DNA of 64,000 nucleotides from Tigriopus japonicus. Taxonomy: Eukaryota > Arthropoda > Copepoda > Harpacticoida > Harpacticidae. A program made the position numbers and the translations under genes. Location: positions 70,529 through 134,528 of the forward strand of contig JAAGOF010000015.1 of assembly GCA_010645155.1 (NCBI GenBank), given 5' to 3'. The notes beneath the pieces are model-generated. The model did no database searches and had not been told where the DNA came from. It worked only from the letters and a program-made list of their open reading frames with translations. Shown piece after piece: positions 45,251 through 57,048 of the stretch; position 1 is the stretch's first letter, and every line of letters starts with the position of its first letter.

Positions 45251-46169
45251 AATTAACACAAGTCTGCCCAACTGGAACCAAGTGTCTCAGCAAAATGAGA
45301 GAAAACAAGGAAAGAATGATAATAAGAACAGTACTATAATGAAAATGTGCTTTCAACATATTCACTACGTTTACAAGTCTTTTTTGTGCTTGCACCACAG
45401 ATATAGAATAATGTTGTTGGATTATTTTCTTAAACTCTAAAATAATATTTCTTTCCAACACTACATTATTTGTAACCATAACCAAAACCGAAATTTTGGC
45501 CAAAAGCGTATTCAGTCCATCACTAATACCCTTACACTTCAGTGGCAATAGTCCTTAACATCTATGTCTTGATCAGTTCACTCCTGAGAACTTGATAGCT
45601 CAAAAAGAGACAACCTTAGGTACACAAAGGCCAGTCGGATATCTTTGAGATCTCAATTGTGCATTTCTGTTGACCACTAAGGTATGTTGAGGTAAGAAAG
45701 CGCACATGTACCTCAATTATAGGAATCCTCCTCAGCCACATTCCTCCAAGATCTTTCAGTCTACTAATCAATGCAAGAATATTTCTTCGGAATCAAAGAT
45801 CAAACAATCCCTATCGGAGCAAGTTTGCAATTTCTTTTTGGTAACAAGAGCTCTAGGGGTCACCAAAACTTGAGGGCAAAACGTCTGCACGTTTGAAATT
45901 CATCTAATGTTGTTTCTCGTGTTTCACCTCCGATCTCAAAGTACAGATGACCCAACTGATGGGCTCGATTTAACAGTCTATTAGGTTTGACCCCAAAGTA
46001 AGTGAGCCCGGGGGGTAAATCGAGTGGTGTTCTTTGGGCCAGAAGTAGGTTGGTCAATTTGGCAAGTTTCAAATGCACCGAGAAATCACAGACTCTTTCC
46101 CTAGATGTTCTTTTCCGACAATCAGTGATATTCTTATTTTTGAGATTTGTCAAGTCAGAGACTGGTCAC

Positions 46170-46480
46170 TACTGATGTGTTTCAAGTTCGATTTTTGGCA
46201 GAGCTTTGCCATTTCGGTTTTTAGGGTCAAAAAGCTGACCACAACTAAACATTACAACAGTCAATAGACCTTATCTGCCATAGAGTATGGCAGATAAGGT
46301 AACTCGAAATCCGTAATATAAGTGTAACTACCGATGGAACTCGAAATCGAACTAGTTCAAGTGTTGCCAAATTGGTCCCTGTTTAGGTCTTTTGAAAAAG
46401 TTCAAAACAACTTGCCCTTTCAAACAACAATAAACTTCGGGTCAAAAATGGCAGCAATCCCAACTCTTAACATATCACTA
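46170..46480 (-). mobile_element. hAT-like MITE, TAGTGATGTG family, copy 2
   Basis: 311 bp, inverted relative to 41539-41806. Ends TACTGATGTG and CATATCACTA. The flanks CTGGTCAC (46162-46169) and CTGGTCAT (46481-46488) match at 7 of 8. It contains a 15-bp perfect hairpin at 46268-46300 (arm ACCTTATCTGCCATA, 3-base loop). Confidence 0.82.
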
Positions 46481-47571
46481 CTGGTCATTAGTGATGGGAT
46501 TCAATCTGATTTCAATCTGTTCAATCTTTTAGGATTGCCATCAATGGCATTGGTCCATTGCAAAAGTCCATTGAAAAAAAAAGCATTTTTTTTCTAAGGC
46601 TACATGTAGCTATTACATTGTAAGATGTAATCAACAACTATTTCCTGGCCCTGTTTATAACTTTACTCTTTTTCTACAGTGCACTAACATACAATAAAAA
46701 CAAACTCTTTTGAAATAGTCCATCTTTTACGAGTCAAACTCCTGTACTGACAAATATTCATCAGCATGTGCACTGAAGCTCCCCAAGAGCGCCGGTTTCA
46801 GCTAAAACCTACCGAATCTTAAAACAAACAAGCAGATCATCTGAATGAAAAATGTAATTTCGATTTTGATCGAGAATTGATGCACGTTAGTAGGACTTTT
46901 TTCATGCCAGTTGTTTATGATCGTTGGAACGACTTCTTGACAAACCTGAACTCGTTACTGTCATTCAATGTCGAGAGCAACTTTGAACATCTAGGATTCG
47001 TTTCACGCTCATAAAGATGATGCAAAACGTCTTCTGGCTTTGTCTGACAAGTTTATTAACCTGATAATGGGTCATAAGTTTGTGTTGCCTTATAAGCAGC
47101 CTTGGTCATTAATTGTTATAACTCGAGTCTTGCCAATTGAACTTGCAAAAGCAAGAAGTATTTGCAAGAACTAGGAAGTTCAAAAAATGAAATAAAAATC
47201 TGGTGTAAGGCCCAAACTGGTAAAACGAAACACAACATTTTTACTCTTCATTTCAATCATTTTTTTCCATTCGACCATGTAAAAAGTAGTGATAGACCGA
47301 AATGGTCATTAGCTGCAACCGGCTGAATAAAACTATTTTGAGTCTATACGGTCCCTTAGCGAACAGCTGATTGGGAGGTCACAGTACAGTGGACTAGGAG
47401 GTCACTTTAATAATACAGCTCCCAAAATTGAACTCTGACACAAAAGTTTGACCCATTTTGTAACTTCTTAAAAACTACTGGACCCGTAAAACCAGAATTT
47501 TTTTGCACGTGTTTTATATTTTACTGGTTTCGCTTAAGGGACTCTAAACAAGACGCACTGAATTTTTGGAA

Positions 47572-48478
47572 GGAGAAATTCTTCTGCCAATGAGACCTTA
47601 TTTGTATTCAGTAGACCATATGTGTCAATGTTCAGCTCAATCGAATGCCAGAGTGAAAATTTATGCTTTCTCAAACTTATGTATCAAAGAGAGCATTGAA
47701 TGAATGAGTTCGCCCTTTTGTGGTAAATCGATTACCAGAAAAGAGCTTCGTCATTCATTCTCAGTAAGATTTGCACTATGCTTTAGAGCAGCGGTTCTTA
47801 AACTGGGGGGCCCTGAAAGATTTTAGAAAAATGCCAAAATAGGCCAAGTTTACAAAACCTACTATTTATGTAATGAATTATTTAAAATGTTGATGCCAAT
47901 CATTCCTAGCAATGCTGCAAAACAATTCGTTTTTTAATCAAGAAACCTACACTGAAGGCGTCAAGTGACTCAAGATGAAGTCATTAGGATGTCAATATTC
48001 TAAACTTGGCATTGTTGGTTGCTGAATGTTCCCCAACTCCTTCTTTGGGTCAGAATTAGTGATGGAACGAAAGGGCGTTTAACTTAAACCGAAAATTTCA
48101 GCCGAAAAAGGGCTCAACCGAAACCAAAACCGAAAGCAGCTAATTACTATAAACTACAATATTTTTTTTTACAATATGAACACAATGTTTGCAAAATGTA
48201 CTTGCAAAATTCAAATTTTTCATGTGTTTGATGTCATGTTTTATCGCAAATTTTGAAAATCGGAAAACTTATGTTTCAGTAGTTTTGGGAAATAAAAAAT
48301 CTTGGACTTTTTCCAACTTGAGAAGCCCTGGGCTTCTCAAGTAGCATTTAGGGGGCCCTGCCTCCAAAAAGTTAAAGAACCTCTGCTTTAAAGCATAACT
48401 TTTGACTCCGACGAAAATTGAAATATGTATTGAAGACCACGAAGGCCTCATTTGCAGAAGATTGCGACAAATTTGATC
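47572..48478. repeat. Dispersed palindromic repeat, copy 3, split by a MITE
   Basis: The left part runs to 47788 and includes CAATCGAATGCCAGAGTG, GAGTTCGCCCTTTTGTGGTA and GATTTGCACTATGCTTTAG. The right part starts near 48386 with GCATAACTTTTGACTCCG and CTCATTTGCAGAAGA. The two halves join to match copy 2 once the inserted element is removed. Confidence 0.75.
47789..48385. mobile_element. hAT-like MITE nested in palindromic repeat
   Basis: 597 bp; ends CAGCGGTTCTTAAACT and AGTTAAAGAACCTCTG. The flanks CTTTAGAG (47781-47788) and CTTTAAAG (48386-48393) match at 7 of 8. The GGGGGGCCCT/GGGGGCCCT pieces near each end extend the inverted repeat. A second TAGTGATGGAACGAA motif at about 48057 hints at a further nested insertion. 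Confidence 0.85.
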
Positions 48479-48754
48479 TTGCTGGAAGTAATTTTTATTT
48501 CGTTAGCCTCCAATTCCAATGTAACTTCAGTGGTTCATGGTCCAGAATACAAAGCTTTTAGCAAAACCAATATTTTGGGAAACATGAATAAGCAGCACTT
48601 CAAAATATCTAATATTGTACATCGCTGCCTTATGGACAAAGCAAATCGTTTTTGTCACTCAAACTCTATTTTCATATTGCTTTTTGACTTTTAGATTTAG
48701 AGCGGCTAAATTGAACAAAAATTGCAATTTTCAAGAGCTTGAATGTAACAAACT

Positions 48755-49068
48755 CACAGACCATATAATGGCTAGACCTCGCGTTGTGCGAGAAAAAGGT
48801 GGACAACTTTGCTTCATCAGCTGCTACATAACACTACACCCTAAAATGGTGGGAATTTCGGACTTTTCAAAATTTTGCCAGCGTGGCCAAATCCTGAACA
48901 AACTCAACGTACCGTACGTACTTTGTTCTCGACGCGAGCGATCGTTGTTACTTCTGAGCACGCGGTCGCCCTGAGATTTCGGAGCTAGCGCAACTGGGCC
49001 AAGTGATGTCACTTTTCTCTCGCCGACGGCACGGGCCAATGCGACATCTAGTCATTATATGATCTGTG
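48755..49068. mobile_element. 314-bp MITE with perfect 8-bp target duplication
   Basis: Inverted ends of about 33 bp: CACAGACCATATAATGGCTA and the reverse complement of the right end CACAGATCATATAATGACTA. Flanked by AACAAACT on both sides (48747-48754 and 49069-49076). The interior is unusually CpG-rich for this neighbourhood (CGACGCGAGCGATCG). No coding capacity. hAT- or P-like by duplication length. Confidence 0.88.
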
Positions 49069-51650
49069 AACAAACTTCGTACTTCTTTAGGTAACAGCTG
49101 CACGACGAGTTTTGATAACGTAAACAGCGTGACCAACTGTTTCAGATCAAAAAGAGCTAAAAACCTCAATTTAGAGGCAAGTTTTGGAGCTAAAAGAGCT
49201 AACTTTTTTTTAAAAAAAAGAGCTAAATTTATAAAGGCCAAAATCACTAATAATATTATATTTTTGGACCTTACATAATTAGTAGTGTCTTTCAAGAAAC
49301 GAAAAAAAAATATTTTTTCGAGTGTTTTTCCATTTTTTTTTAAAGGTCAAGAAATAAAGGTGAAATATGTGTGTGATGTGATGTTGGCTTTTTGCATGTT
49401 TCAGGTAGAGCAAGGATAGTGAAAGACTTGGAGGCCTCGGCTATTGACAAAAGTTTTTTTTTTTCATGTCTTGGCTGGCCAGAGAAAAATGTAACTTAAA
49501 CCGTTGTTTGGCCGGTAATTTAAAGCTCCCATGCTTAATTTCAACTTGATCAATGAACATTTTGTAAATTAGAGTAGTTTGAAGCATTGAGTAACATGTC
49601 CTTTTTCCACTGAACAAGAGCAACTACAAATGTCCAAAAGGACAATTAGTGAAGGTTTAAGCCGGTATCAGCACGGTAATGGAAATTGTGCCAGACCAAC
49701 CAAAATATGCTATTTTTTGCTTTAGTTTTAGTGAATTGTCCTGAAAATCCTTCGTATTAACAAAAAAAAATACAAATTTAAAAAAAGCCTCATTTTGTAG
49801 GGGTAGAAAATCTGGTTACTTGGAAAATTGTGAAAAGGAGCCAAAAATCCCTAAAATTCTCAGAAAAAGAGCTAAAAATGGTCAAATAATCCTAAAAGAG
49901 CTAAAAAAGCCAAAAGAGCTAAATGCTTCCAATTTGGAGTAAAATTTCCAAAATTTCAGGAAAAAGAGCTGAATTTAGCTCTAAAGAGCTAAAATTGGTC
50001 AGGCTGAACGTAAAACTCCTTTTTGGGAAGTCATTCAAAATAAAAAAGATGGCCGAAAAAGGACGAGGTTGCGTTAACTTAGGAGAACTAATGGTGAGCT
50101 CATAGGAGTCTACAATTCCAACCACTTAAAAATAGTTACATAACAATTTGACTAATGTTGTGCACGAAGACTCCTAATCAAGGTACATTCAGGTTAAGCA
50201 GGGACCACTGTACGTCAGGACGAATTTCAAAATTACACACTGGGTCCGATCATTTTACTAAAATGTGAGGTTTTTGCAACAAATATATTGTTCCGTTTAA
50301 TTTTCATTGTACTAATCGAACCCAGTGTGTATTTTGAAAGTAATCCTGGCTTGAGCCATCCTTGGGTTAAATGACCATCTCCAAAACGAAGTTCAAAGGG
50401 AAGCATATTCCTGTGTCAAAAACCTTGCAATATTTCAAAGTCATAAGGCCTAAGGTACCCATAGGACAAAGTGCCTTTAAATAACATCCCAATGGCTGCT
50501 TTTTTCTTGTGTATTGTTATTAATCTTATTAACTGTTTTAAATCAAAAGCAACATCTTTTTTTCCAGAGAATCAGCATGGATGTACACGAAATCGTGGAG
50601 GGAGGTGGAAACGGAAACACAAAAAATGGGGGGAGCCAAAATCAAAAGAAACTTGGGGTGTCTCGTTCATTCAGAATGTGTGTGGGCGTGGCTTTTTCGA
50701 AGGTCCCTTCCTCAAAAGAGGGCCTGTGTACTGTGTGTACCATTAATATTCTTATTATTTTTCATTATTTTTTCCTGTTTTCTTATCGATTTCAAGAATT
50801 AATTTAAGTGTCATTCATAATTACTCCTAGACTACAAAATAGAGACAGAAAACTGAGGAGGAACAAAAAGAAAGGGGGGGGGGGCGGTGCATGAAAAGTT
50901 CAGAAAAAATTGAATGCCAGCTGTTTTTAAGGACATTTTCTTCCGCTCTCTGCATTGTTTCTCTGAAGTTTAAGCCAAGCGCTTAATTGCCACAGAATAA
51001 TGGTGGTCATAGATATAGAGAGAAATTCTGGAGCTGACGAAAAATATCTCTAAGTAGTCGATGAAAACGAATTCAAACGGAGGGAAAAAAAGAGGAGATA
51101 AAGGTGGTGGGAGGTGGATAAGGGGAGAAATCGAACACAGCACTTGTTTCCTTTTTAGTCACTAGAATCAATAATAGTTATTCTTGCTCTTCTTCAATTG
51201 TTTCTTTCGCACTTGATGTTGTTGAATTGTTAAACTCAGAAACGTTGTTTGAAGGTGATGATGATGATAATGATTAATGAGGGGGTCACTGATTGAATTG
51301 CTTGTCCTAGATGGTTTGTAGATCACATGTTTCGTCAAAGTTACACTTTTTTTAGTCGTCTTTTCTCGGGGGAAGTCGCGTTCTTTTTTTTCTTACAGTC
51401 CATATAAAAAGGGGGGCAGGGACGGTTTTAGGTAGTTTCCGCACTCCTCTTCGCCTTCTTCTGTGGATGTGGATGTCTGTGTATCAATCTAGTTATAACA
51501 ATGATAAGGATGATGAAACCACGATCGTCTTCTTCTTCAAACAAAACAAGTATCTTCATAGTAGTAGATGTAGTAGTAGCAGTAAATAATAGTAGTAATC
51601 GTCATAGTAGTATGTAATAACAATGGATTACAACTGACAGAAGAGTCCCC

Positions 51651-54600
51651 TCATAGATTGTTGTTGTTGCTGTTGGTAGTAGAAGTGGTGTTGTTGTTGG
51701 GTCCGCCATGCGTGAAAGGCGAGCGCTTGCGATATGAGTCCTTGTTGGACTGGTTGTTTCCCCCACCACGCCCACCCATTCCGCCTCCTCGACCTCCACC
51801 GCGCATCCCTCGATCCCCACCACGCCCCCTGAAATATAGGGGGAATTGAAGGTCAGACTGGACTAAACATCACATAATTTTACAAATAATATGACGAATA
51901 GTTGCCAAAATGTTTAAACAATATTTTAACAAATATTTATCAAATATTATTTGACGTGTGGATCAGCACCAGAAAACGGCAGGAACAAACGCAGATTCAC
52001 ATCACGCAACCTGCGTGTCATCTGATGAATTGAGTTGGATCAAAACCAGATTAAAATCGCGGGTGTTGTAAAAACAGATTATATAGCAGTAAAGAAGTGG
52101 TAAGCTAACAAATTTAGGTCACCCATTCAAATAGTGCAAGAAAAGAATTGAAGAAAATAGCATTACTACTCTAAAATAAAAAAGAAAGTAATGATATTTT
52201 GTATTTATTACCTTTATGCAAAAATTTGAATTAACTGTTTTTTGGAGTTATCTTGTGATTTTCAGCCATACAGTGACATGTTAGCTAATAATGATTTTAA
52301 ACTTGAAGAGAATCTGAGTGAGGACAAATCTAAGTATAAATAAATTCAAGTGTACATTGTTATTAAACATCGGATCTTTCTTTTCTGAAATCGTTATGGG
52401 ATTGATCCACACGTCCTCTTGTATTCTTTTCGTTATATTATATTTTTGTTGTGAAGTTAGAATCACGGCCAAGAAACAAAGATTTTTTTCAGCTAAATAT
52501 AACCGAAAAAAGTCTTCTCTATGAGAGGTGCAGGGGGAGGTTTGAGTGATCTCTTCAAAAATCTTATCGCGGGCGGATGAAAGAAGAGAAAAGGCTTGTT
52601 TGTCAACGTAAGATTTTGGTCAGTGCAAGGGTTTTAGCAATTTGCAGACCGCCCTTATGACTTAGATGCTACAAAAAATGTCGAATTGCAAGTTTAAACA
52701 TTTTGACTCTCGGTTTTGTAAGAATATGCAAAATTATTCTTTTGACTAAAAAATGGCAAGCACTTAAAAAAGACCTTTGATATTGAAGAGAAATACCTAC
52801 AAAATATGGCATTTTGTTTGGTACCTTGATGGTTTTGAAGTTTTACAATACAAATCAGTGCTTTTTACATCACTTACACTTGTACTTACCCAAAAAAGTG
52901 GCCTTTTGTTGAGAATTTTCTCGTGCAAGAATGAGCAAATAAAGTGTGCATATTTTTCCAAAATCCTAACCAAAGGTGTTCAAACTTGCACTTCGACATT
53001 TTTCATGGCATCTAAGTCATAAGGGCGGTCTATAAATTGCAAAAACCCTTAAACTGCCCAAATTCTCACGAGCCACCCACTGTTGCCAAACAAGCTTTTT
53101 CTCTTCTTTCATCCGCCGGCGATAAGATTTTTGAAGAGATCACTCAAACCTCCCCCTGCATCCCTCATTTAGCTCATATCAGGCAAAACTTATTTGGTCT
53201 TAATCTGATTATCAGTTGACAATTTCTGTTTTCGTCGACTTTTAGATCTAAAATTTTCGTTCTTGTTCTTTTACCTAGAAAAAAATGACGGCCTCTTTTT
53301 AGGTCGAATTTTAAATAAAACAGAAGTTTTTGAGTTCAAAAAAACGTCAAAAATATTTTTTTTTCCATAACTTATCGATAAAATGAGAAAAAAATTTTGA
53401 AATAAGTTGTCAAACCCAAAAAGTTTTTCCTTGCTAAAACTCACAAATCTTTTTTTTCAGTTTTGAGTAAAAACTTTTCAATCCTCGCACTAGTAATCAA
53501 TCAGAAATCAAATGGAACCTCGCACTCACCTATCACCACCGGGACCTCCCCGGCCAACATTTCCGCCGGCTCCACCTCCTGAAGCTCCGCCCAAGTGCTC
53601 TTGACTGCCCCGATCGTAGTTGCGGTTACCGCCCATGCCTTGGTTGGGACCGCCTCCACTTTCAGAGCGGTGCGAAAAGAACTAGAAATCAACCAGGATT
53701 GGTTTGTGAGCATCCGTAATGAAAAAAACGCCAATGTCTTTCTAGTAACTTAGATTTGGGCTACACTCGCAAAATCTTAGTGCTAAAAGTTTTCAACCAA
53801 CAGAAGTTTATAATGGCGCATACAGGGTGCGACATATTAAATGGAACAAAGCAAAAAGACTTTTTCCTTCACAAACATGTTATGTTGCTTTTCAAAAGGT
53901 GGCTTGAATTTTTGCCATCGCAACATATAGATTCACAACAAAAGACGAGCTTATTCCCATCAAGCCATCAAATGGATTAGTCCGGTCAGACGAATTCAGC
54001 TAGGGATTCTTGAGGCCAAATAACTAGAGGCGGATCAGATCTCAGACTTTGGTGTTCACAAATTGGAATTTTGTTACACAAGGAAAAAGTTCTTTTGTAT
54101 GCTGAACCCAGATTGTTAATGAACCAACTTTTTCATCAAGTTCAGGAATTTTCAACAATCTTCTATCAAGTTTGTTGAAGGGCAAGTCTAGGCTCTGACA
54201 CATCCCTAGCCATTTGGCCCCAAGAATCCCTAGCTGAATTCGTGCGACCGAACTAATCCATTGCAAGTAGAGCACGATGTTTTTGCTACCTTCCTTCCAT
54301 TTAGTGGAAGGAATTCAATGAGATTGAGTTTCAGGAAAGCAGACTTGACGTCGGTCATTCAAACAGTAGGAGAAGATGATAAAAGGCAAATAATTGGGTC
54401 AAACAGGCCAAATGATTCGGAATCAAATTACAGGATTAAAGTGTATTGAATAACAATCTTTTCAAAGATTATTTTTCATCTTTCAAATGGTAGTTCAACG
54501 GCCCTTTCATAGTTATGTTATTCTTTTCAAATCTAGGAGCGCACCCTGTGGGGAAAACGTTCACAGCGGAGAACTTTACATTACAAATAGTAATAAATCC

Positions 54601-57048
54601 TCAGCAACCAACCAACCTTGTTCATCTTTTCCTCGACGTTCAATCGATGGTTATCCGGTGGGAGAAGAATGGGTTTGCGTCTCAAACACTCCTGCACGGA
54701 TCGCTCATCCTCAAAGACAACGAAGCCAAAGTTGGGTACACGGGCTCCTCCAGGGGTGGTCTTGCTTTGGTTGGCGCCCTTATTGCTGATCCGAATGTCG
54801 GCCACTGTGCCAAACTTGCTGAAAACACTCTCGAGGATTTCCTCCGTGCAATCGTGCGGCAAATTGCCTGAAACCAGACAATTTTTTCATTACAAAGCGG
54901 TCATGTTTTCTAAGGAATTCCTTTGTTTTCAAGTCCAATGAAATCAAAACAAGAAATACTGTTCCTAGCTTCAAGCTGACCGGCCCAAACATTGTTTTCG
55001 TCAACATCTATTGCACTTCCACTTACCCACAAAGAGCTGCTGGGCGTCCGAGAACATCGAGGACGGGTTGGTGGCCGACGTCATCCGTTTGCGGTTTCCT
55101 CGTCCCGCATTCGGTGGACCACCGCCCATTCCCGACATGCTCGACGGGCCAGAATCGCTCCCATCAATGGACTCAGGCCCTCCTCCGCTGGACACAAATC
55201 TCTCGCGAGGATTGTGCGCCATTCCTCCACGGGAAACGGGCCCTCCTCCTCGGTTGCTACCGCTGCCGCCACCGCGAAAGCCACCGCTTCCCTTGTTTAC
55301 AAACGTAGTGGTACCAGTAGCAGCGGCGGTGGCGGATGCAGGCAGAGCGCCGCCTTCCTTGAGTTCCTGCTTAAACGCCGAAGGCGCGGTAAGAGCAGGC
55401 GGAGGCTTGCCGGCAACCACGGGACCAGCTTGGTTGGACCCAATAGGCTGACCGGTCTTGACCAAACTGGCATAGCTGATGGGGCCAGAGGGCTCGGCAG
55501 GCGCCGGTTGTGGGGCAGCCGCTGGCTGAACCGTCACAGGAGCCACAGGCGCTGAAAAGGAAACAAAGATGAATGTTAATACAACATTGTAAGAAGGGAG
55601 GAGGCTAAGGACGTCTTTAAGCAATAACTGATTGAGAGGACAGCACCTGCATTCAAGCCCTAGTCATTACTTAATATTTTCAGCGATTTTTTCCTAAAAT
55701 TTACAATTCATTTGCTCTAAGCTCCGATACTAAGATAAATATCGCCTATAAACAAGTTCTACAATCTTACAAGCAACGGTCTCCCACTGAATTGCAAGTC
55801 AAGAAATGGGATTCAAATGGCAGTGGGAGGACAACAAAAAGAAATCTTAGCAATTTTTTACTACTTACATAACCAAGAAAGAAGTGGAATCTTACCAGTT
55901 TTCTCCACCGGCTCAGCTTTGGGAGCCGATAATGGGGGCTGGGCTGGAATAGCCGTTTTAGCCGCAGTGCGAGCCATGGTGGCATTGCTGCCTTGGGGAG
56001 AATTCTCAGGGCTCAAATCAGCCGAAGAGACGCCATTGTTGCCGTTCTCGCTGGCGTGGTTGTCCTGGATATTCTTAATTGAAGCCACAGGAGCTGCAAG
56101 TGAACAGTCTTTTTTACATCAGGTTCATGAACCTCTCCAAGACAAGAATAACATACCTTGGCGCACGGGCATCTCAGCCGTGGGAATGGCTTGGGCCATA
56201 GGTGCAGGGTTGGCAGAGACCACCACAGGACCAGTGTGGGCCTGCTTGGGTCCAGCAAAGTTGGCATCCTGCTGGGGGATCACGGCGCTGGGCGCCACAG
56301 GGGGTGCAACACCCTTCAAGTTCTTGGCATTCTTGTCCATGTTAGCATTGTAGGCGTGATGGACGTGGCCATTGGTGGTGGACACACTTGCCGGCATCTC
56401 CCGGGGTGCCACAGGTTCCTCCGGAGTGGGATGATTGGCCATAGCAGGCACGCTGTTCTGGTAGGCGCCTTCCACATTGGCCTCCGATGGTGGGGAGGAC
56501 GAATCCTCATCCCCATAGACTTCATCCTGGTAACGGAAGATGTCATTGTGGACATAGTACTTCTTGTGGGACTGGGGGGCCAACACGAAGGTCTGCATGA
56601 AGCGGCGCATAGGCTGTCCATTGTTGCTGAGCTCGCCCGAGACCTGGACCACAACCCCCTCATCAAGGGTGCTGTAGGCATCCACTTGCCGAATTTTGGC
56701 ATGACAATCCTGGAAGTTCAGCTCCTGGATGCGCTGATGAATCTGGTGCTGACCCTTGACCGCCTCATGACTCTCCAACCCACCGTGCACAAAAGAAGAG
56801 TTGTGCGAATAGAAGCGGTGCAAGTGCTCAGGCGCCTGGTTCAACAGGGTGTAGTACTGGCGCACGAACTCGCGCCCCACCGATTGGGGACTCGGCACAG
56901 GCTCCATGGTGTGCGTCATGGTCGCAGGCTGGGCGCCCAATGGTTGCCCACCGGCGCTGTTGGCGTCCGAAGCTAGAAGGGATGGCGCAACGGCAGACGC
57001 AGGCGGAGCGGTGCTGGAAACTTGCGCAATTGGGCGATCCATGACCAT
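51651..57048 (-). CDS. rin: Rasputin/G3BP stress-granule RNA-binding protein
   Basis: Six coding exons with compatible phases, 57048-56157, 56093-55896, 55551-55027, 54867-54617, 53681-53530 and 51828-51651, encode about 731 residues. The start gives MVMDRP, like the conserved MVMEKP of vertebrate G3BP, and follows an acceptor (TTGCAG) at about 57077, so a 5' non-coding exon lies upstream. An NTF2-like domain runs from about residue 57 ([31 protein letters not shown]) to about 190 ([17 protein letters not shown]). Long Pro/Ala-rich linkers follow. The RRM has LFVGNLPHD (RNP2) and [10 protein letters not shown] (RNP1). The C-terminus is RGG-rich and ends in an Asn run. G3BP nucleates stress granules through NTF2 dimerisation and RNA binding. 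Odd feature: about 50 low-complexity residues separate MVM from the NTF2 domain. Confidence 0.92.
52521..53168. repeat. Element with about 180-bp inverted-repeat arms, in G3BP intron
   Basis: The left arm 52521-52696 (GTGCAGGGGGAGGTTTGAGT, TGATCTCTTCAAAAATCTTA, GCCCTTATGACTTAGATGC) is repeated in inverted order in the right arm 52979-53168. An AT-rich spacer of about 280 bp separates them. It lies wholly in the last intron of G3BP. No coding capacity or clear target duplication. Confidence 0.85.

Larger units (their letters stand above)
36054..51650. other. 15.6-kb gene-free, transposon-rich interval
   Basis: Lies between the 5' end of the Vein-like gene and the 3' end of G3BP. No coding sequence is supported. 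The promoter of the Vein-like gene should lie near 36054-36450. The far right (about 50800-51650) is probably G3BP 3' UTR, with trinucleotide-rich sequence and a poly-G run near 50873-50883. Recognised elements are listed separately; the remainder shows nothing I can name. Confidence 0.55.

Noticed and set aside
45860..46153. 97-codon minus-strand open frame (TNLLLAQRTPLDLPPG...)
   Set aside because: No domain recognised, no splice support, flanks full of stops in this frame, and it lies in transposon-rich DNA. At most a decayed pol fragment; a protein search would be needed.
50471..50807. Overlapping open frames with a basic stretch upstream of the G3BP 3' end
   Set aside because: Three frames open at once in low-complexity sequence; no domain, start context or splice support.
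54992..55555. 187-codon plus-strand frame rich in Arg/Ser/Gly
   Set aside because: Antisense shadow of the Gly/Pro/Ala-rich G3BP exon 55027-55551, whose GC-rich codons remove stops on the other strand.
56158..56976. 272-codon plus-strand open frame
   Set aside because: Antisense shadow of the G3BP NTF2-containing exon; His/Gly/Val-rich with no domain.
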